Assembly (NCBI GenBank): GCA_014376655.1
Contig: JACMRC010000057.1
Coordinates: 1-7,885, forward strand
From: Mucilaginibacter sp.
GTDB lineage: Bacteria > Bacteroidota > Bacteroidia > Sphingobacteriales > Sphingobacteriaceae
Direction of reading: 5' to 3'
Length of the DNA: 7,885 nt
Position numbers and translations under genes: made by a program. Shown here one piece after another: positions 5,585 through 7,885 of this stretch (the first letter of the stretch is position 1; the number at the start of each line of letters is the position of its first letter). The notes below the pieces were generated by a model that made no database searches, was not told where the DNA came from, and saw only the letters and a program-made list of their open reading frames with translations.

Positions 5585-6799
5585 CTACTGCTTAACTACC
5601 GACTGGTGGTCGTGCAGGCGTTGTTTACGGATCAATGCTTCAAGGTAATAGTAATCAGCATAAATTATAGGTACATCAACTTCGCTATGGGCGGGTGCGC
5701 TGCCGGTGCTATGTAGTAACAAGAATCCTTTGCCTTCGCCGGGTGCGGGTTGGTAGCCTTTTAAATTAGCAATTATCTTATTAGCTGCAGCTGTATAAAG
5801 CTTCGAATTTGCTTTACTATAGGTACTTAATTCCAATAAAGCAGATGCTGCAATGGCGCCTGCCGAAGCATCACGCGATTGAACGGCTTTGTCAGGCACG
5901 TTATAATCCCAATAGGGGATAAGATCCTTTGGCAACTCAGGATTGTACAAGATAAAGTGCGCTATTTTTTCAGCTTGCTCTAAATAAACTTTGTCCTTAG
6001 TTTCGCGATAGCAGGTGGTGTAACCATATAACCCCCAAGCCTGCCCCCGCGCCCATGCCGACTCGTTAGCATAACCCTGAGCTGTTACTTTCTCTATAAC
6101 CTTACCCGTTTCCTGGTCGTAGTTAACTACGTGATAAGAGCTGTTATCAGCCCTGAAATGGTTTTTGATAGTTGTATTGGCATGTGTGACCGCGATCTTA
6201 TAAAATGAAGAATCTCCAGATAGCCGGGTAGCTTCAAATAGCATTTCCAGGTTCATCATATTGTCCACAATTACCGTAAACTTAGGTTGCCCAATTGCAC
6301 CCCATGATCTGATAGCTCCAACAGTTGGGTTAAAGCGTTTAGATAATGACTTTGCAGCCTGTATAATAACTTCTTTATAAGCAGGGTCTTTAGTTAAGCG
6401 GTATCCATTACCAAAGCTGCAATATATTTCGAAACCAAGATCATGCGTACCCGTATTATTCTTTTCTGATTCGATAAAGGAGGAGTAGGTTTGTGCCTCT
6501 GTTAGCCATTTTTTGTCGCCGGTATATTCATATAAGTACCATAACCACCCCGGGAAAAAGCCACTGCACCAATCACCTGCATTAACTATATGCAGGTTGC
6601 CATTATTATCAAGGTTACGGGGCTCAACCAGCTTTGCGTTGTTGGCTTTTGCTTTTGCCGCTGCTGTTTCTGTAAGCATTACATCGGTTTGGCCGGTTGC
6701 AAATTTAAAAGCGTCTTTAATATCGGCCTGGGCATGTGCTTTAAAATTGTTTAAAGATGCTGCTATTGTAACGGCTATTATCGTGTATTTAAACTTCAT
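5585..6799 (-). CDS. GH88 unsaturated glucuronyl/galacturonyl hydrolase, exported
   Basis: This enzyme removes the unsaturated uronic acid that polysaccharide lyases leave at the non-reducing end of oligosaccharides, acting by hydration of the C4-C5 double bond. The 404-residue protein begins with a signal peptide (1-23, ending AHA before Q24), placing it in the periplasm. The (alpha/alpha)6 barrel motifs are clear: DWCSGFFPGWLWYLYEYTGD (76-95), THDLGFEIYCSFGNGYRL (118-135), VIVDNMMNLEMLFEA (177-191), ESAWARGQAWGLYGY (246-260), SRDASAGAIAASALLEL (308-324) and VDVPIIYADYYYLEAL (374-389). D120 and D179 correspond to the two essential Asp residues known in Bacillus UGL. Substrate choice (pectin/RG-I, glycosaminoglycan, ulvan, xanthan) cannot be read from the sequence. 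It starts 2 bases after the stop of the YhcH-like gene, so they form an operon, and faces kduI, which handles the released sugar. Confidence 0.9.
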   Translation of the reverse strand: MKFKYTIIAVTIAASLNNFKAHAQADIKDAFKFATGQTDVMLTETAAAKAKANNAKLVEPRNLDNNGNLHIVNAGDWCSGFFPGWLWYLYEYTGDKKWLTEAQTYSSFIESEKNNTGTHDLGFEIYCSFGNGYRLTKDPAYKEVIIQAAKSLSKRFNPTVGAIRSWGAIGQPKFTVIVDNMMNLEMLFEATRLSGDSSFYKIAVTHANTTIKNHFRADNSSYHVVNYDQETGKVIEKVTAQGYANESAWARGQAWGLYGYTTCYRETKDKVYLEQAEKIAHFILYNPELPKDLIPYWDYNVPDKAVQSRDASAGAIAASALLELSTYSKANSKLYTAAANKIIANLKGYQPAPGEGKGFLLLHSTGSAPAHSEVDVPIIYADYYYLEALIRKQRLHDHQSVVKQ

Positions 6800-6801
6800 A
6801 G

Positions 6802-7410
6802 TTATTCGGCCATTTTAATTTTAACAACAAGTTTTTTTACTTTATCATACCCATCTACATGGATACTTGGACGATGTGAATCTAACGGAAAGAATATCAG
6901 CATTGTACTGCTATCGGCTACATAATAATTGCCCTTAGTAGCCGGGTCGAAATTTGCCAGATCTTTAGTAGCATCATAAGCATTAGTAACGGTTGCGTTG
7001 GTCGGGTTCATCACACCAATGCGTTCTTTGCCACTTATCATTAAATGTACATCAAGGTATTTGCGGTGTGCTTCCCAACTGGTTTTATCATAATCCTTAG
7101 TCGGGCCTTCGGTTACGGTTACAAATACGTTATCGCCATCTAAAACATGTTTACCAACTGATAGTGTATCCAGTTGCGTAGTTCTTAAAAAAGCAAATGC
7201 TTTATCCCAATAAATTTTGTTGCGTTGGTATTGCTTTGCAAACTCGGCGTTGTTAAGTCCGACGTACATGTTTAAAGTTAAGCCATTCCGCCATTCGCCT
7301 TTTGCAACCCAGGCTTTTGCATCGTTCTCGCTCATTTGTGCCGATGCAGCCGTGCTGATAAAACATATTATAGCCAAAAAGGCAATTTTATAAATAGATG
7401 CTTTTTTCAT
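6802..7410 (-). CDS. Exported YhcH/YjgK/YiaL (DUF386) family protein
   Basis: This 202-residue protein has a typical signal peptide (1-24, hydrophobic FLAIICFISTA, cleavage after ASA before Q25) followed by a cupin-like DUF386 domain. Family hallmarks are the EAHRKYLDVHLMISGKERIG block (113-132; E113, H115, D120, H122) and MLIFFPLDSHRPSIHVDG (170-187; H179). The family is linked to sugar-acid metabolism (E. coli YhcH in the sialate operon, YiaL in the ketogulonate operon, EbgC as the beta-subunit of Ebg beta-galactosidase). A role as an anomerase or isomerase of sugar acids, or as an accessory subunit, is plausible but unproven. The E. coli members are cytoplasmic, whereas this one is exported, as is its operon partner GH88. 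It is the first gene of the operon. The start is the ATG at the head of the signal peptide. Confidence 0.85.
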   Translation of the reverse strand: MKKASIYKIAFLAIICFISTAASAQMSENDAKAWVAKGEWRNGLTLNMYVGLNNAEFAKQYQRNKIYWDKAFAFLRTTQLDTLSVGKHVLDGDNVFVTVTEGPTKDYDKTSWEAHRKYLDVHLMISGKERIGVMNPTNATVTNAYDATKDLANFDPATKGNYYVADSSTMLIFFPLDSHRPSIHVDGYDKVKKLVVKIKMAE

Positions 7411-7641
7411 GATGTATAATTTAGCGCCCTAATTGATTGGGCATAATTGGTTTAACATTCAATAATACAAGTATTTGGTTATATAAGTCTATAATCACCA
7501 TAAAATTTATGCAATCGTTTGGGTTTTAAATGGGGTATTATAAATACTTCTGCATCGATTGCGTAAAAATATAATTGCGATAGCCTTTAATTGACTGATA
7601 AATTGTAAAATTGCTATTCGTAACCAAAAATCTAAATTGTA
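7411..7641. promoter_or_regulatory. Divergent control region between the GH88 operon and kduI
   Basis: This 231-bp AT-rich spacer drives the YhcH-GH88 operon leftward and kduI rightward, a natural place for pathway-wide control. It holds a LacI-like imperfect palindrome at 7512-7521 and an inverted partner at 7556-7562. On the minus strand TATTATTG differs from the Bacteroidota -7 consensus TAnnTTTG at one base, and upstream of kduI TAAATTGT is a weaker match; neither has a good -33 box. An open minus-strand frame at 7507-7764 overlaps kduI and is not a gene. No riboswitch-like structure was recognised. Confidence 0.4.
7511..7562. promoter_or_regulatory. Candidate LacI-family operator and inverted partner
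   Basis: CAATCGTTTG (7512-7521) is palindromic at 8 of 10 positions around a central CG, the usual pattern of LacI-family operators. The 7-base word GCAATCG (7511-7517) recurs inverted as CGATTGC at 7556-7562, 45 bp away. The second site, GCATCGATTGC, is one base short of the 12-mer palindrome GCAATCGATTGC that the first site matches at 10 of 12 positions. Uronate-utilisation loci are often controlled by LacI- or GntR-type repressors, but no regulator gene is in the window. Confidence 0.3.
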
Positions 7642-7885
7642 TTGAAATCTATCTATAGCGTCCATCCCGAAGATTTTAAATCTTACCAAACCGCGGCTAT
7701 CCGCGAGCGTTTTTTGCTTGATGGCATAGTAAATCCCAACGAAATTAATTGTGTTTATACACATTATGACCGTATGATAGTAGGCGCGGCTAATCCCGTT
7801 GATAAACAGTTGGAGCTGGAAAACTATCCAAACCTTAAAGCTGATTATTTTTTACAACGCCGCGAGATAGGTATCATTAACGTAG
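7642..7885 (+). CDS. kduI: 5-dehydro-4-deoxy-D-glucuronate isomerase KduI (5' part, runs off the window)
   Basis: KduI converts 5-keto-4-deoxyuronate (DKI), formed from the unsaturated uronate released by GH88-type enzymes, to 2,5-diketo-3-deoxygluconate (DKII), which KduD then reduces to KDG. The 81 visible codons match the KduI N-terminus: SIYSVHPEDFKSYQTAAIRE (3-22), a VYTHYDRMIVG block (38-48) and DYFLQRREIGIINV (68-81), each alignable with E. coli KduI (VYSHIDRIIVG, YFLERRELGVINIG). The start must be TTG at 7642 (or ATT at 7636), because an in-frame TAA sits at 7633-7635 and the first in-frame ATG is codon 45. No Shine-Dalgarno is evident, as usual in Bacteroidota. The zinc-binding cupin part lies beyond the window. 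The gene is cytoplasmic and diverges from the exported YhcH-GH88 operon. Confidence 0.92.
   Translation, partial: MKSIYSVHPEDFKSYQTAAIRERFLLDGIVNPNEINCVYTHYDRMIVGAANPVDKQLELENYPNLKADYFLQRREIGIINV

Noticed and set aside
5600..5612. Small hairpin CGAC-TGGTG-GTCG just inside the 3' end of the GH88 gene
   Set aside because: A 4-bp stem inside coding sequence with no T-run is not enough for a terminator.
6513..6818. Plus-strand frame with an Ala/Val-rich C-terminus resembling a membrane segment
   Set aside because: The hydrophobic run is simply the antisense of the GH88 signal peptide region.
7507..7764. Minus-strand open frame of 85 codons in the divergent spacer
   Set aside because: It overlaps the conserved kduI 5' end and its product shows no family features.

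Overview
The window looks like chromosomal DNA from a Bacteroidota soil or plant-associated bacterium, most likely of the Sphingobacteriaceae (Mucilaginibacter/Pedobacter type). This is inferred from moderate GC in the genes with AT-rich spacers, starts without clear Shine-Dalgarno sequences, and the mix of secreted glycosidases, an unsaturated-uronate pathway, a HipA-like/DUF3037 pair and an AlkD-like protein. No 16S, tRNA or other taxonomic marker is present, so the genus is a guess.

Left part (1-4282, all genes on the minus strand). Read in the direction of transcription, the order is: an AlkD-like HEAT-repeat protein (4282-3575); a PaiA-like GNAT acetyltransferase (3565-3044) in the same reading frame, one stop codon and 9 bases further on; a 228-base spacer; a secreted alpha-galactosidase-like (GH36-like) glycoside hydrolase (2815-653); and a small conserved protein of unknown function (573-166). 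The spacer holds three evenly spaced palindromes. They abut a decayed second copy of the first 12 codons of the small conserved gene. The two copies of that 5' end therefore form a direct repeat flanking the glycosidase gene.

Middle (4283-5584, plus strand). A divergent spacer leads to a HipA-like kinase-fold protein and an overlapping DUF3037 protein. The two are translationally coupled and probably form a functional unit of unknown role.

Right part (5585-7885). A GH88 unsaturated glucuronyl/galacturonyl hydrolase and an exported YhcH/YjgK/YiaL (DUF386) protein form a minus-strand operon. Across a 231-base spacer, kduI begins on the plus strand from a TTG codon and runs off the window. GH88 releases unsaturated uronate from lyase products in the periplasm. 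The sugar opens to 5-keto-4-deoxyuronate, which KduI isomerises in the cytoplasm. This is the edge of a pectin- or other polyuronide-utilisation locus. A LacI-type half-palindrome in the divergent spacer may control both directions.

The 3' ends of the DUF3037 gene and the GH88 gene touch with no base between them. No CRISPR array, rRNA, tRNA, transposase or phage gene is visible.
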